From the NCBI GenBank assembly GCA_002118135.1, contig BDIU01000201.1, forward strand, positions 372,001-436,000: a stretch of DNA of 64,000 bases, given 5' to 3'. The position numbers were made by a program, and so were the translations under genes. The DNA comes from Trebouxia sp. TZW2008 (taxonomy: Eukaryota; Chlorophyta; Trebouxiophyceae; Trebouxiales; Trebouxiaceae). This document shows positions 1-12,100 of the stretch, one piece after another (position 1 is the first letter of the stretch; each line of letters begins with the position of its first letter). The notes under the pieces are model-generated. The model searched no databases and was not told where the DNA came from. It saw only the letters and a program-made list of their open reading frames with translations.

Positions 1-161
1 TAAGATTTGCACAATGCAATGCAACTTGTATGCTCTGACTGCAGCCAGAGTTGCTTTTTATCAAACAGCTGTCCAGCTGTGTAGCTCTGACGTGCTCATG
101 GTGGACACCTTTAAGATGTTGACTGGCAGGGCAAGTGATATCTGAGGTTTCATGAGTGCAG

Positions 162-706
162 GTGACACTCAGGATGCAGTCACAGTCATAGCGCAGCAGG
201 CAGGCGTAGATTCAAACAGCGCTTGGGGCGGCGTCAGCCCCCAGCAGAAGGGCGTAGTCATCAAGCAGCTGCAGCAGCAGTCAAACGTAGTGGCAATGGT
301 GGGCGATGGCGTGAATGATGCACCCGCCTTAGCTGCAGCTGATGTTGGCATTGCTATGAGTGGTGGTATGGACGCTGCTGGCGAAGCAGCATCTGTTGTG
401 TTGATGGGCGATAGGCTTGGACAGGTCTTAGAAGCCATTGACCTAGGGCAAGCTACTTACGGCAAGATCAAGCAGAACTTGGCTTGGGCTTTAGTGTATA
501 ACCTGATAGGCATTCCGTTGGCTGCGGGTGCTTTGCTCCCGCAATTTGGCATTGCGCTCAGCCCCTCTGTTGCTGGAGGCATGATGGCTTTCAGTTCCCT
601 GGCTGTAGTCAGCAACAGCCTGCTGCTTCGGGCTCAATTCGCTAGCAAGGCAAAGCAGCAGCAGAGACTGTCGCAGCAAGACCAGCAGCCTCTGCCTCAG
701 GGCTGA
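162..706 (+). CDS. C-terminal exon of a Cu(I)-transporting P1B-type ATPase (partial)
   Basis: The exon opens after a cag acceptor (AG at 160-161) with the G-D-T-Q-D-A-V segment that follows the N-domain in heavy-metal P-type ATPases. It then shows the hinge motif MVGDGVNDAPALAAADVGIA, an A-A-S-V-V-L-M stretch, and the last two membrane helices (NLAWALVYNLIGIPLAAGAL and SVAGGMMAFSSLAVVSNSLL). The M-A-F-S-S-L-x-V-V-x-N-S-L sequence of the last helix is typical of copper-specific P1B-1 pumps, and the whole resembles the plastid pumps PAA1/PAA2 (HMA6/HMA8); I cannot tell which. A short Gln-rich tail precedes the TGA at 704-706. Positions 1-161 read as intron. The phosphorylation site and metal-binding N-terminus lie outside the window. 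Inferred role: ATP-driven copper transport across a plastid or Golgi-type membrane. Confidence 0.93.
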
Positions 707-1491
707 TCCTTCAACTTGTCCATGTTGGGTGTCTGAATCTGCCAGTTGAGGAGTATTGCATGCCATGCAGCTACAATCAGTGAAAGTTGCCATCCTATTG
801 TTCAAAATTTTGTGCATACTTTCATGGAAAGTGTGTTGAGGTTATCACAGGTCCTGTTTGTCTTGTTCAGTGTTTTAACTGCTGACCTGTTTGCACATCT
901 CAGCAACAGCAGAACAGTCACACTGACCAGTTCAATTTTGTATGCACAACATCTGGCACGCTTGCTAACATGAGTGGATTATGACGTAATCTTACAGTGA
1001 GTCATGCAAGTCACAGCAGCAGTGAAGTCAAGCTGAACTTCATGCATGCGTATGTCAAAGGGAGGATAATCATCGTTGCATAAGTACTGTGGTGCATAAG
1101 TCTTGCGAGATAGCAAAGCGGAAAAGCAATACATATGCAAAATTGTTGCGTGAACAAAGCTTCGAAGTAAAACGTTCAACGCTTTAGGGCGTCCTACCAT
1201 CAAACGAAAGCTGACATGAATCGGATGAGAATCGTATGCGTAACAAGCAAAGACTATGCAAGAACCGCACTGTATGACAATCATGAACAAAGGTTAACAG
1301 CGACATAAACTTATTGATAGCAAAGTTTGTCATCAAATCAACAAATGCCAACAATCCGATTGAATCCAGACGTGACGCAAAGCTTAAGAATAACATAATC
1401 ATGACAATCATGAGTGTGTTGTGCTACACCGTATCAGCCTCAGTCAGACTGTCAACCGTATCAATGTACTCTCAGTGCATTAGGACAAGGC
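707..1491. other. Convergent intergenic region
   Basis: This stretch lies between the 3' end of the P-type ATPase gene and the 3' end of the PGG protein gene on the other strand. Short open frames on both strands show no recognisable protein and are ignored. I see no RNA gene or repeat here; it presumably holds the 3' UTRs of both genes. Confidence 0.6.
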
Positions 1492-3836
1492 CTAGTACTG
1501 CAACTTGGCTTTGACAAGGTATATAACAATAGTAAGCAGCACAAACCCAAAGAATCCAGCCAGCGCCTCAACTGCATGAGCCACCTGCCTAGCAGTTGCA
1601 TCAGCTCCAAACACTAATGCTCCATTCACTGAAGCTGTAGCCTCTGTCATGAAAGTACCAACTCTGGTAATAGCCAACTCTTGATCCATGTTGCACAGAG
1701 GGTTGAAAGCCTTGGAGGTGTCATTGCCTCGTGAGTAGCAAGAGTACGTAAAGCTGGCATAAGCAAAAAGACCCTGCTGAAAAGTACCATCAGTAATGAG
1801 ATCTATAATGTAATTCTCGTCATCAGCATCGTACCATTGAGCCAAGCTAGTATAGCCCGCCAGCAGTGATGGGTCAATAGGAATGGTGTAGTTGTCCAGA
1901 TCTGCTGTTGGAAGCTGATTTGGGAAGTTGTCTTCATTCATACAGACGACTTCTTGCTGCACTCTGTCATTCTCCAAAAGCTGCCGGACATCGTGACAAT
2001 CCAAGAAAGCTGAGTCATCAGAGTTGTCGTTTGTGCCAGGACAAGACACATAATACGGCACAAGTGTTATGACGCTTGCATTGCTGGCAACTGAATCATT
2101 GTAGCGCAAGCACACAGCAGCTGACCCATTGTTGGCTATAAGGTTCAGCTTGGTAAGATCAGCACTCACAAAGTACCCTCCAGCTTCGTCACCAATGCCA
2201 TTAGTCACCACACAGCTGATGCCACCGTCATCACATGACAATGAAGCACAGCCAGGCACTGGCGCATTGTAGTTGACAGTGACAAAACCAGCAAGCAGGA
2301 ATGCCACAATGAAGGCGATCAGGGACCCCAGCAGCAGAACCCCACCCCATGCTGCAGCCTGGTGGGGGGTGCGATTCAGCAGCAATGGAAAAGCTGTGAT
2401 CACAATGGCTGAGGCCACTGACAGCATAAAGGCCACGCCATTGACAATGAGGAAAGCGGTGAAGATTGGGTAACTGCAGGATGCCCAGTAGGGATCAGAT
2501 CCACCTGCAGGCAACATCGCATGTACAGTCGCCTCACATGAGATCCAGATGCTTGCCTCCAAACTGTCACTGTAGAGACGGCAGTTAGGCTAGCTGGAAG
2601 AGTGGGATCTGCGTCCCCTACATGTCAACTGACTGAAGAAGAGTGTCCTGGACCAATGACTTGAAACAGTGCAAAGAAGGAATGAAAAGTGACAAGTTTT
2701 GGCTTTGCAGTGCTGTGGGTACCTGGAGGGGTGGACCAGGCAATGAAGGCCACATTGGCCACCAGCACGGCCACAATGCCAATGGCAGGAATGCCCATCT
2801 TGTATGCCTGCTTGGACGTGAACCCTGCACGCACCATGCACTGCTTCCTGTTGATCAAGAAGTGGTCATGGAACTACGCAAGCTAGTTGGAGGCACACAG
2901 ACTGACTGATGCAAAAGTCTCCGATGTGCACAATGGACCTGCTGCAGTGTGCAGCAACAGAGTAGTGTTGTGAGAGCAAGAGTATCAATCAGTCAATGAC
3001 AGCTACGCTAATGACAAGCTGCTTGACCCGCTTTCCAGCTACAGCAACTTCACAAATCTTTCAGCCAAATCAATGCATGGCAGGCACAGCAATGCACAAC
3101 TGACAGCAGGCAACATAAACTACTTGGAAGCATTTGACAGTGCTTGCAAGCACTTTGTTCCTGCTCAATATGCCTGGGTGCAGCTCATACATGGCAAATT
3201 GCAAGGACGATGTAGTCAGACCTGCATCAAGCTCCTCTTCCAGGGTGATGCCACCAGCCCAAGATAGATTCTGGGGAGGATGCTGCTTCAAGTATGTCCT
3301 GCAGGTGCATTGTGGCGTGTTAATCGTGTGCAGTCTTACTTGGCCTGCAGCTGCATGATTGCGTGAAGATACATGCAATGGTGATACAAATTTGGCTTTG
3401 CAAGGCGTATGTGGACAGGTTTGTCCAGGTTGAGCAACTGTGGCATCAATGCAGCAGTGGCGTACATGTAGTGCAGCTCACTTTGGTCAAAGCAGCATTG
3501 GGCTTTGGCAGAGGCAGTCTGATATACGCTAGTGCTACAGCCACAAAGTATTTCTGGCACTGACATGTTGACTACATTCAATCTGACCTGACACGCTCTG
3601 TGCAGCGATCCTCCAAGCTTGGGCCACCTGCGCTTTTGTGGCATTCCAGCACATGCTGTATGATTGCTTGCTCATCCAGTTTACTCAGCTGGAGACTGTC
3701 TATGAACTTGGCAATTGTTGGCATCTTCTGACACACAGAGCTTTAGGCAAGTGTGCCTAAGCTGTAGTGCTGCAACAGCCTGCATTCAAGCACATACGCG
3801 CTGTGAAGAACGTGCGTTCAGCGGCTTGGCGGCCAT
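1492..3836 (-). CDS. PGG-domain multi-pass membrane protein
   Basis: Six exons join in phase: 3836-3798, 3727-3588, 3534-3340, 3298-3124, 2873-2723 and 2504-1492, giving 570 residues. The last junction rebuilds a PGG domain: a hydrophobic helix, A-W-S-T-P-P-G-G, then a P-I-F-x-x-F-L-I-V-N-G-V-A-F segment and a further helix. A third helix, a loop of about 200 residues with many Cys and N-x-S/T sites, and a final helix before the K-L-Q-Y C-terminus follow. In plants PGG domains usually follow ankyrin repeats; the first 200 residues here show none that I recognise. Introns of 41, 53 and 70 nt near the 5' end are very short, so the first three exons are less sure than the last two. An alternative upstream start in a leader near 4255 can also be spliced in phase. 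Inferred: integral membrane protein of unknown role. Confidence 0.72.
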
Positions 3837-4723
3837 CGAGTGTGGCGTCTCAGCCGCAGTGTTGTAGGCTCTGCTGGCCACCCGAAGATTTGCGACAGGC
3901 AGAGCTGCTTGGCAAACCAGGGCGCAAGCAATTTGGCGCCGATGCTATGCTTTATCGACACGGCACTTACACGAACTACCCAAACGTGCGGTCTTTTGGA
4001 TGACTGACACTGAATCACTTCTACAATGCAGCAGACACCAATGGACGGCGGTGATTGGCGTACCTTGCGACAGTTGCGACCCTCCAAAGTAGTGATCAGG
4101 CGTTGTCGCTGGCGCCTTTCATGTGATGCAGCGTACCGACTTCTTGTTACTTCAATCTTGATCAGCTGAGGAGAAGATCCGCATTGCATGGCCTGCACGC
4201 GAAGTGAGTTCCTCGGAAAGGCCGAGCGCTCTGGGAAAAGACTTATGGGACGCATTATCTCTTCTGCTTTTATGTTTGGTCCATTGATCCGTGCCGGGAA
4301 CTTCCAAGGTGCATCAGATTAACAACAACTAGACTAGACCCGGAGCGGCGCCTGTCTAGCCGGTTGTCAAGTCGCTATGCTGTGCGCTTGACTGTCACGG
4401 GTCCATGTGCAGCCCCGGGCAGTTAGTCATGCGACACGTCGTAAGATGCCCTTTACTCATCTTAGTCATTAAGAACTGAAATTACGCATCAAGACGAGGG
4501 ACCGCTGTTAAGATGCTCCTACAGGCGTCCAAATGTGACCTTGTCTCGGTTTAAGGTAGCTTGCACAGCTGCTGCCTTACCCCAGCGCAGAGCCTGCACA
4601 GAGTCTGGCAGCTGGCATTGATACCGCGAGCATTTCCAGCACCGTGCGACATTGTCAAACGAAAAGTGTTGTGAACGACCCAGCAACTGACTCTGCAAAC
4701 GCCGCTTGCTGTGCGCAGCGCCC
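3837..4723. promoter_or_regulatory. CpG-rich divergent 5' region between PGG gene and membrane-protein gene
   Basis: The two flanking genes point away from each other. The region is visibly richer in CpG than nearby introns, as are the other 5' regions in the window. On the minus strand a frame opening at 4255 runs to a good donor at 4063 (AAG then gtacgc). It can be joined in phase to the PGG gene, so part of this stretch may be its 5' leader or an N-terminal extension. No TATA box or other clear element was identified. Confidence 0.4.
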
Positions 4724-7266
4724 ATGGTGGTCGCGGCGGACAACAAGTCGACTGACGCTGGCAATCAGAAAGGCGCAGTAAAGGCCGGCACCGGTGTGAA
4801 CAAGCGCGAGCGCACGGGGCTGCTGCGGATTTTCGACTGGATAATCAGACCTTGGCACTACTTCGATACGATACCGAGGGCGGTGGCGTATCTGATTGCT
4901 GCCTCAGGATTCTATGGTGGCATTCTCTTTGTGGTCGGTAGCTTTGCTGGCTGCTCTCCGGCGGTAGGCCCTCGACACGCACCTGCACCGGATTGCACTG
5001 TGACCTTTTGCCACGTGGACTCCGACAGTCTTTGCCTTCAGATGATATCGATGTATTGACTACTGCAGGTGGTCGCTAGCTATAACGCTGGTGACGGTCT
5101 CAAGACACAGTATGACTGGCTAGTGCTGTTCATCTTTATGGTTGGCACGTATGTGTTCACCATGGGCTGTTCTCTGCTATACGTTGACGCAAACAATGCT
5201 GAGTACCCTCAGCAGGTGTCAACATGGAATGCAAACGGCAGGCAAGGCAAGAGGCCAAGGTCAGTACAGCTTGCTGCCAGCATTTGCTACAATTCAGGCA
5301 TTGTTTGCACATATCTTGGCTTGCAGCAGCTGCTGCTGCAACATCCTGCTTTACTCATGCTCTGCATCCCTCCACATACAGCCTTTGCACTGTCTCCACA
5401 AACAAAATATTCTCAATTGCTCTGCTGTCCACTGTCCTCCACCATCAGCAATGCCCCTCAATGTACAGTTAATGCAACAGGTACAAAATCATTGGCTTTC
5501 ATCCTAGAAGCTATGCTTGGTGGGGAGGTCTCAGCTACATGATAGGGGCTGTACAGTATAACATTGCAGCAACAACTGGCTTGGCAGACAACTTCCCAAG
5601 AGTGTATGCTGACTGGTCCGCCAACACTTACAAGTGGGCGTCCACAGTCATGTACACTTGGGGCGGAGGCTTCTTCCTCATAGCTGGACTGTGCTATGTT
5701 TTGCTTGATCTAGGGGTCCAAGGCATCTGGCTAGGTATGCATGTACTAGTTTGAGCTCATGCCAACAGTGACCGTCGCTGCTCATCACAATGTGCCCTTC
5801 CATCTTGCTTTAATGCTGTTACCGATGCACAGCATTGCAGGAGTATTTGTGGCGTTATGCTACACTACTAGCTCAGGTCAAAGCTGCGCTTCTACTTTGA
5901 GATAGCTTTGGTTAGTCAGCATCATGTAGACTTGATGCAGCATAACATGGTGTCAGAGTAGCCTGCCATGTTGCTGCCAATGCAGATAATCTGTCGCTAG
6001 AAACCTGCTTCCATGCAGACATCAATTTGCTTCTCAATAAATTGCTGTAATGCAGGCACCATTTTGCCTTTTAGGAAGGAGGACCACTTGCGGCTGACCT
6101 GGTGGACCAACTGGTGGAATTTCTGGGGCGGCATTCTCTTTTGTGTGGGGTAAGGTCTGCGCTTGTCCATGTTTTTGTGGCCCTTTGGATGGCCTAGACT
6201 CATCTGCCCATCTGGTTTACACTGTGACCACACTGAGCATGCCATGCATCATCCTTATCATCTTGTGCAGTTTGTAGATGATCAGGGCTTGCACCAAATA
6301 CAACCAGCATGCCATGTTTCATATCATGTCATGCAGCTTTTAGCAATCAGATTTGTGCTTGCGTATAGTGCATGACTGTGTTGCTGAGTGGTGGTGCTGC
6401 AATATGCTACATGTTTTCACCGGTGTCAAGTCATACGCATCGCATGTAAAAGGCTGTCTGCGCTATCATACGTTTCATGCAGTGTTGATGCTGCCTGCTT
6501 GGCTGTAGCTCTGTGCTGGCTGCTTGCTTGTACCTGCAATGCTGGCTTGACTACATGTTCAAGTTGTATGCCACTTGCGCACGCTCTTGGGGCATGACTC
6601 ATTTGCATCGTCTTGTACTGCAGGGGTACGTTCCTGAACTTTTACCCTAACAAGATCCCTTTCCACCCCACATATCAGATAGAGAATGGCATCAATTATG
6701 GTTTCGGCTCCTTCTGCTTCTTGATGAGTGGCCTGCTCATGTTCATTCAGGTCAGTGCACACGTATTGTGTAATCAGCACTATACACCTTTCACAAAACA
6801 TCCTGCCAATCCTCTGCTTCTTATCTATGTGCTACAGCAGCACCGTGCATTGCATGTTTACTATTCTTTGCTGCATGCACATGTTCCGCTTCATGAATCT
6901 ATCTGTAAGTGACAGACACTATCTGCCAACATGGGTTTACCTGGGCTCAGCCAGCACACGGCATATGAGCTTCTGCTGTTCCATGTGAAGCAGCCAATGT
7001 GTTCAATGCAGATGCAGCCTTGTAAGGCTATGTTACAACCTGACATTGATCAATGCTCTGTATTGCAGATGTCTGTCAGAGACGAGGATACGCTGCCATT
7101 GTCATTGCCACCTCAGCAGAGGGACTCCATCAGTCGGCCGTCCTTGCTTGCCCCAGTGCGCTCATACTCACAGATATCGTCAACCCCAGCCCCCAGTCCA
7201 AGCACAGGCTATCGCAGAGATGACTCAGCCCGACTGTCAAAGGGTGCCTCATCAATTGTGACTTGA
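4724..7266 (+). CDS. Multi-pass membrane protein of unknown function
   Basis: Exons 4724-4963, 5069-5259 and 5481-5734 join in phase. Exons 6624-6750 and 7069-7266 also join in phase with each other. The junction 5734/6624 misses by one base, so a micro-exon of length 3n+1 probably lies in that 889-nt intron, or a splice site is misplaced. The protein starts with a charged cytosolic segment and G-L-L-R-I-F-D-W-I-I-R-P-W. About six hydrophobic segments follow, including AVAYLIAASGFYGGILFVV, WLVLFIFMVGTYVFTMGCSL, YTWGGGFFLIAGLCYVLLDL and a last one ending F-G-S-F-C-F-L-M-S-G-L-L-M-F-I-Q. The tail is Ser/Pro-rich. The G-S-x-x-F-L-x-S-G pattern recalls YrhK-like domains, but this is a guess from shape only. 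Confidence 0.68.
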
Positions 7267-8393
7267 TGCTCGTTTTGGGTCACATATGCTCGAGCCCTAA
7301 TCTCTTCTTTTGATTGCCATGCAATCTGTCAGGGAAAGTGCAATGCTTGTTTCACAGCTTCATGTATGGCAATTCCTATTATAGCTAGTGCCAATACGTC
7401 TGGTCTTTTGCAGTGTGTAGGAATCTTAGCAGTGATGCAACAGACCTGACTGAACGACTGCGATTTTGATTTTACTAGCTGTGGGCTGCAACAAGCTGCA
7501 ACCAGCGGAAGTATCCAGGCAGTGTGATTGGTCTTGTATTGGGTTGTGCTGGTCAGGACTAGTTTACTCTGCATTGCTTAAGCTTATGAGGGGTGCTACA
7601 GAAGGTTGTGTCATGATCAGTTCTTGCTGGCAACACAACGCTACTGCAACACATACCTCACATCCCATGTCACCGGCCTGTTGGGTCATTGTCACAAACA
7701 AAGTGGCGTGTTTTGAGTGCAAACTTTGACGTGCAGGCGCTGCAATGTAAAGGAATGTGTTCGCTGAGCACTCCCGAGTACAATATTTTCGATACTCCTT
7801 TGTGTCCTATGACAACGCCAGCCATGAAAGCATCAATGTTTTTTGCAGACCTACTGTCAGCACGACTGTTATGCAATGTTGTCACAACTGCCCGACTTAG
7901 ATGTTGCTTGTGTCACATTTAATAATACCTGAGAGAAGTGCAACCTGTATGGCCGTGTGTGCGATCAAATCAACTGCCCAATTGGATGTCTACCATTTTT
8001 TTCTGGGTGCCCCTGTATCTAAATGCAGAAGCATGGTGTCTGAGCACAGCCGCGTAATATGCAAAGCAATCAACGACTCAGCCAAGGTTTAGCAAACTCC
8101 TCTTTCCTCAATGCAATGATCCTACCAAAGTGGCTGAGAAACCTCAAGCGGATCCTGCACCTTGGATACCTAAATCAAGTCAGGCACCATTCATGCCCTA
8201 CAACCCTTCAATCTCAAAAGCAACATTAGTAAAGGACGTGCAGCAGCAATGCTGCAGTGTCCCGTGCTGCTGGCAGGTGTCTGCTATTTACTGCAATGAA
8301 GTGCAGTGCAGTGCATTGCATGGAGGCAATTCCAGCCCTTACTCTCATGGACACAGAGATGCATGACTGACTGGCCAGTACTAGGCCCAGCAT
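7267..8393. other. Intergenic region, no assigned gene
   Basis: No exon can be placed here with confidence. A plus-strand open stretch at about 8127-8230 has protein-like composition (A-P-W-I-P-K-S-S-Q-A-P-F-M-P-Y), and a minus-strand stretch at about 7720-7880 is open too. Neither has a convincing set of splice sites or neighbours. The large minus-strand gene to the right may extend its 3' exons or UTR into this interval. Confidence 0.4.
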
Positions 8394-8890
8394 ACTAGCA
8401 TGCTGCACAGCTGACCATGCAATTCTGTCCTGGACTGCCTCTACTGATAGATGCTCCTCTCATGACGCCTGACGGCATAGACTTTTGTTTCTTCCTCTCA
8501 AGTCCGGGAGTGTCGAAAAGCTGGGTCCTCCCAGTATACAAGCATGCTACACAAACTGCTGTACAGTCCTGGAATGTCGGATTGCTCAGTGTCCCCAGCA
8601 CACTAGCATGCTGCAAAGCTTATCATACAGTCCTGGAGAGTCTGGATCTTTGTCTGGCAATGCTTGTGCCTCCTCTTCTGACACATTCAACAGAACTCTT
8701 GCCAGCTGATTCAGCAGCATGTCCCTCTGCTTCCTGTCATGCTGCTGCCACACTGGCTGAATGGAACCTGCACAGCAGTGTGCCGACACACTCAGCAGAA
8801 ATTCTTGACAGCTGGATCAGCAGCAGACCCCTTTGCTTTTTGTCATTATGTTTGCATATTAACTGAATTGAGCCTGCACAGCATGCTGCC
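8389..8890 (-). repeat. Local duplications of C-terminal exon ends
   Basis: The acceptor-end block (G-S-I-Q-P-V-W-Q-Q-H-D-R-K-Q-R) has a diverged copy about 105 bp upstream (G-S-I-Q-L-I-C-K-H-N-D-K-K-Q-R). The exon-end block L-C-S-M-L-V-C-W recurs at about 8640, 8560 and 8400 (minus strand). Both blocks include splice junction sequence. Confidence 0.6.
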
Positions 8891-9185
8891 CATTGTCCAC
8901 AACAACTTGTCGCTATGCTACTGGCCTTCACAGCGCCAATGGAACCACGCCAAAGTGCCGCAGCAAGCTGATGCGCTGATGCACTTGTGATGTTAGCAAG
9001 CACAACAGAGTGCATTCTGCTCACTGAGCTTTGTAAGTCAGAGTGCCAAGGCTCAAGGATCACTACAAAGCCAAGCTGTACAGCGCAAGAGCCTTTGACA
9101 CTACATGCAGCATTGACGTGCTCTGTGCTGGCCTTTTGCAATGGGCAAACAAGAGGGGCCGGCAGACGGCTCAAAATTGTCTCCG
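8394..9185 (-). other. Candidate C-terminal exons of the large membrane-protein gene
   Basis: An exon starting at 9185 follows in phase from the exon ending at 9343. A strong exon-like stretch at about 8780-8590 reads Q-Q-H-D-R-K-Q-R-D-M-L-L-N-Q-L-A-R, then S-E-E-E-A-Q-A-L-P-D-K-D-P-D-S and L-Y-D-K-L-C-S-M-L. No domain is recognised and the stop codon was not fixed. The helical charged composition suggests a cytosolic region. Confidence 0.45.
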
Positions 9186-12100
9186 CTGCAATGAGGTTCA
9201 GGTACACTCAGCTCACAAGCTGAGGCATACAATTACTTTCAGTATGGCAGGGCACATAAGCCAGAATTAAACTGTATGAGGCGCTTTTAACATGTGCTTT
9301 ACATCAAAGGATTCAATGAACAACAGGTGCCCAGCAACTTACTTGGATTAGTGGAGTCATTTCTCAACGCCTGATTTAGCTTAAGCATGGCCAGCAGCAG
9401 CACAGCAGAATGTACGCCGTCAAACTTCTCTCGCCAGATCCCACGCTGCCGGCCTAAGCCATCTGACCCCGCCCTGATACCCAGAAACCCATCCCACCGC
9501 CGAAGGCAAAGCACTGTTATCTGCTTTGCAATTGCCTTAGACTCCTTCGAGGCACTTTCTGAGTCTGATGCACCCTGTGTGCTAGCGCCATTGTTTTGTG
9601 CGCTGTGCAGAGCATTGGCTGCTGTGCTATGTGAGCTTTGCAGAGCATTATTGCTTGAGCTCAAAGATGAGCTGCGTCCATGGAGCAAGGGGTTCAGCTG
9701 ACTGATGCTTGAAGCAGACTGCAGCAATGCCTGAGGCGGTGGTGACAGCAGCTGTTGCCTTGAAGTGCTGTTAGCGCTGGTGCTGTTTGTGAGCTGCCCA
9801 CTTCTGCTGGCTCTTGTGGGCGGTGGCAGCCTGCCATTCAGGCTTCTGATCTGACCTGCTGAGCTGTGGCCTGAGCTGTCGCTGCCTGATGACGGCTGTG
9901 GCAGCAGTGCTGCAGCTGTGGCCGATGCCTGACTGTCTGGGGCAATGTGAGCAACAGTGAGGTTGTCCACTACTTCCTTGATGACCATCTGCTTGTCCTT
10001 ACGGTATGAGTATGTGAGTGCGAGCCAAGTTAGCGCTGGCACTGTTGCTCCCACTGCAGCGGCAACTATGCCGTAGATTGTCTTGATCTTGCTGTCTGCA
10101 CAACAGACTCTGCCTCAGTTCAGTGCTGAAGCGCATGCTGGGGTGTTGCTTCCTGATACATGTTTAAATGCTGCAGTGCATGCTGTGGTGTTCATACATG
10201 CATTCAGGGCTACTATGCAGCCCTTGCTCAAAATTGAAAGTTGCACAGCTCATGTTTTGCTGTATGCTTCCGTAGCGACGCCTTGCACAGAAACATTTCT
10301 GCTCTAGATCCTGACCATCGCATCTTGTGACTCATGCACAGCATGCAACAAACACCATGCATTAGTCACATGCCGTGTGCGCCAATGAAGCCCTTCCAAG
10401 GAGCGTCAACACAGATGTGAGTTGCAGCCCTACACCATGACATGGCTCCTGCTTTGCAAGACAGACAGCAATGCGCTCATTGCCATTGCTGTGACAGCAC
10501 AAGCATCATGCTAAACACCTGTGTTGCTGCTGCTTGAGTTGGCGGGGGCGGCAGGAATTGCAAGGGGGCTAGGGCTGGGCTGAGGAGTCACACTGCCATT
10601 GGTAAGAGCTGCATGCACATGATGATCTGTTATTGTCTGACTTAGTCATGCATGTCATGTCTCAGTGATCAATCATGATTGGCCAGGTCTGGTGTCGAGA
10701 TGACAGCTCCACTTTTTGGCTAGGCAAATGCTGAAAGCAAGGTGATGCCTACAGGGCTGTCAGATGATTACTGACCATCACGTGCCGCTGCTCTGGTTTC
10801 AGTTCCTCACAGTGCCATTTGATTTGCAGGCCCAGGATGCGCTGCAAAGCTGCACACAATTTGTCAAAACATTTATGTTCTTATTTCAACATAAATCACC
10901 ACTCAGCATTCAGCACAACACAGCACAGCTCAGCACAGTTAAAGCTACAGTCCACAACTGCAACAGGAGGGCAAGGCACAAGCACAGGATCATCACCACA
11001 CGCTTGCATGGCCGGAGCAGCGTCACAGCAAACATGCGCACAAAAAACTTCAATGTCAACTGCCCATTTGCTAGATGTCAATGCTGGATTGCAGAGCAGC
11101 ACCGCAATGACCAACCTGTGTTACGTAGCCAGGCAGTGGTGTTTGGGCTACTGCACAGCCTGGTTGTGTCCAGCAGCTGTCCATTGCTCTGGCCCTTGAA
11201 GAAAGCAACATTTTGGCGATGGTCGTACACAAAGCCTTGGCACACCATGTTGTAAGGTTCATACTGAATGTTGTTGCAGATGGTTGCCAGCGTCTCAGGC
11301 AAACTGCTGTCCTGCAGGTCCCACAGCAAACAGTCAGCATGTTCAGCTGTGGGAGTTGTGCAGTCGTGTCTCATTGTAAGGACTCGACGTGAGGACACTC
11401 TCGATGTAAGGACAACACAATAGGAACCAATCACTGCATTCTGACTGCAGTGCTTCTCAGTGAGGACGATTCAATGTAAGGACACGTTTCTTGGTAACCA
11501 GTGCAGTCGTTGTAAAGAGACACTGTACTGCATCGCAAATGCAGATCACAGGTTGTTTGGCTTTTGAGTATTGTTTCCAGGCTGGTCAAGCAAGCCAGTC
11601 TAGGTCCAGCTGGCAAGCTCCTTTGGAGGATGGGAGCGGGAGCCACAGCAAATCCTGTTTTAAGCACGTTCTCTAGGTGGAAGCTTATGTCATGAGGCGT
11701 CAGGGCCCAATCAATGCCGCTTCAGTACGAACTCATGCAAGCACGTTTGTCATGGCAGGGATGTCAATCAGTGTGCAGACTGCACTAGCATGACTAGCAC
11801 CTTGGACTGTTTATGACCAATGCAATATCAACATGACTGGGGGTAATCAGTATGACTCAGTAATAACAGTGCTCACTCCTACAGACAGTGATCACTCCTA
11901 CTGTATTGATCAGTCAAGTGCGCTACTACGGAAGCATGGCCAGCATGCAAGTATGGTCACCGTGCAATTGTGTTATGAAAGCACAATCAGCATGAAAAGA
12001 ACATGCCATGCAAAAGGTGAATGTCATGCAATAAAGCTTGTTATGCGCATATCAGAAGCACATGAGTAAGGTGGCAGGGCTTCCTACCACTGTACTGGAC

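Noticed and set aside
8417..8866. 149-codon plus-strand frame
   Set aside because: It is antisense to a minus-strand stretch with much more protein-like sequence (charged helix Q-Q-H-D-R-K-Q-R) and acceptor-like borders.
10764..11255. 163-codon plus-strand frame
   Set aside because: It covers intron sequence and the antisense of the second PAN-like exon; no protein-like features.
11360..11500. Repeated tgtaaggac/gtgaggac motifs as a transposon end
   Set aside because: Only a few short dispersed copies without inverted termini or target duplications.
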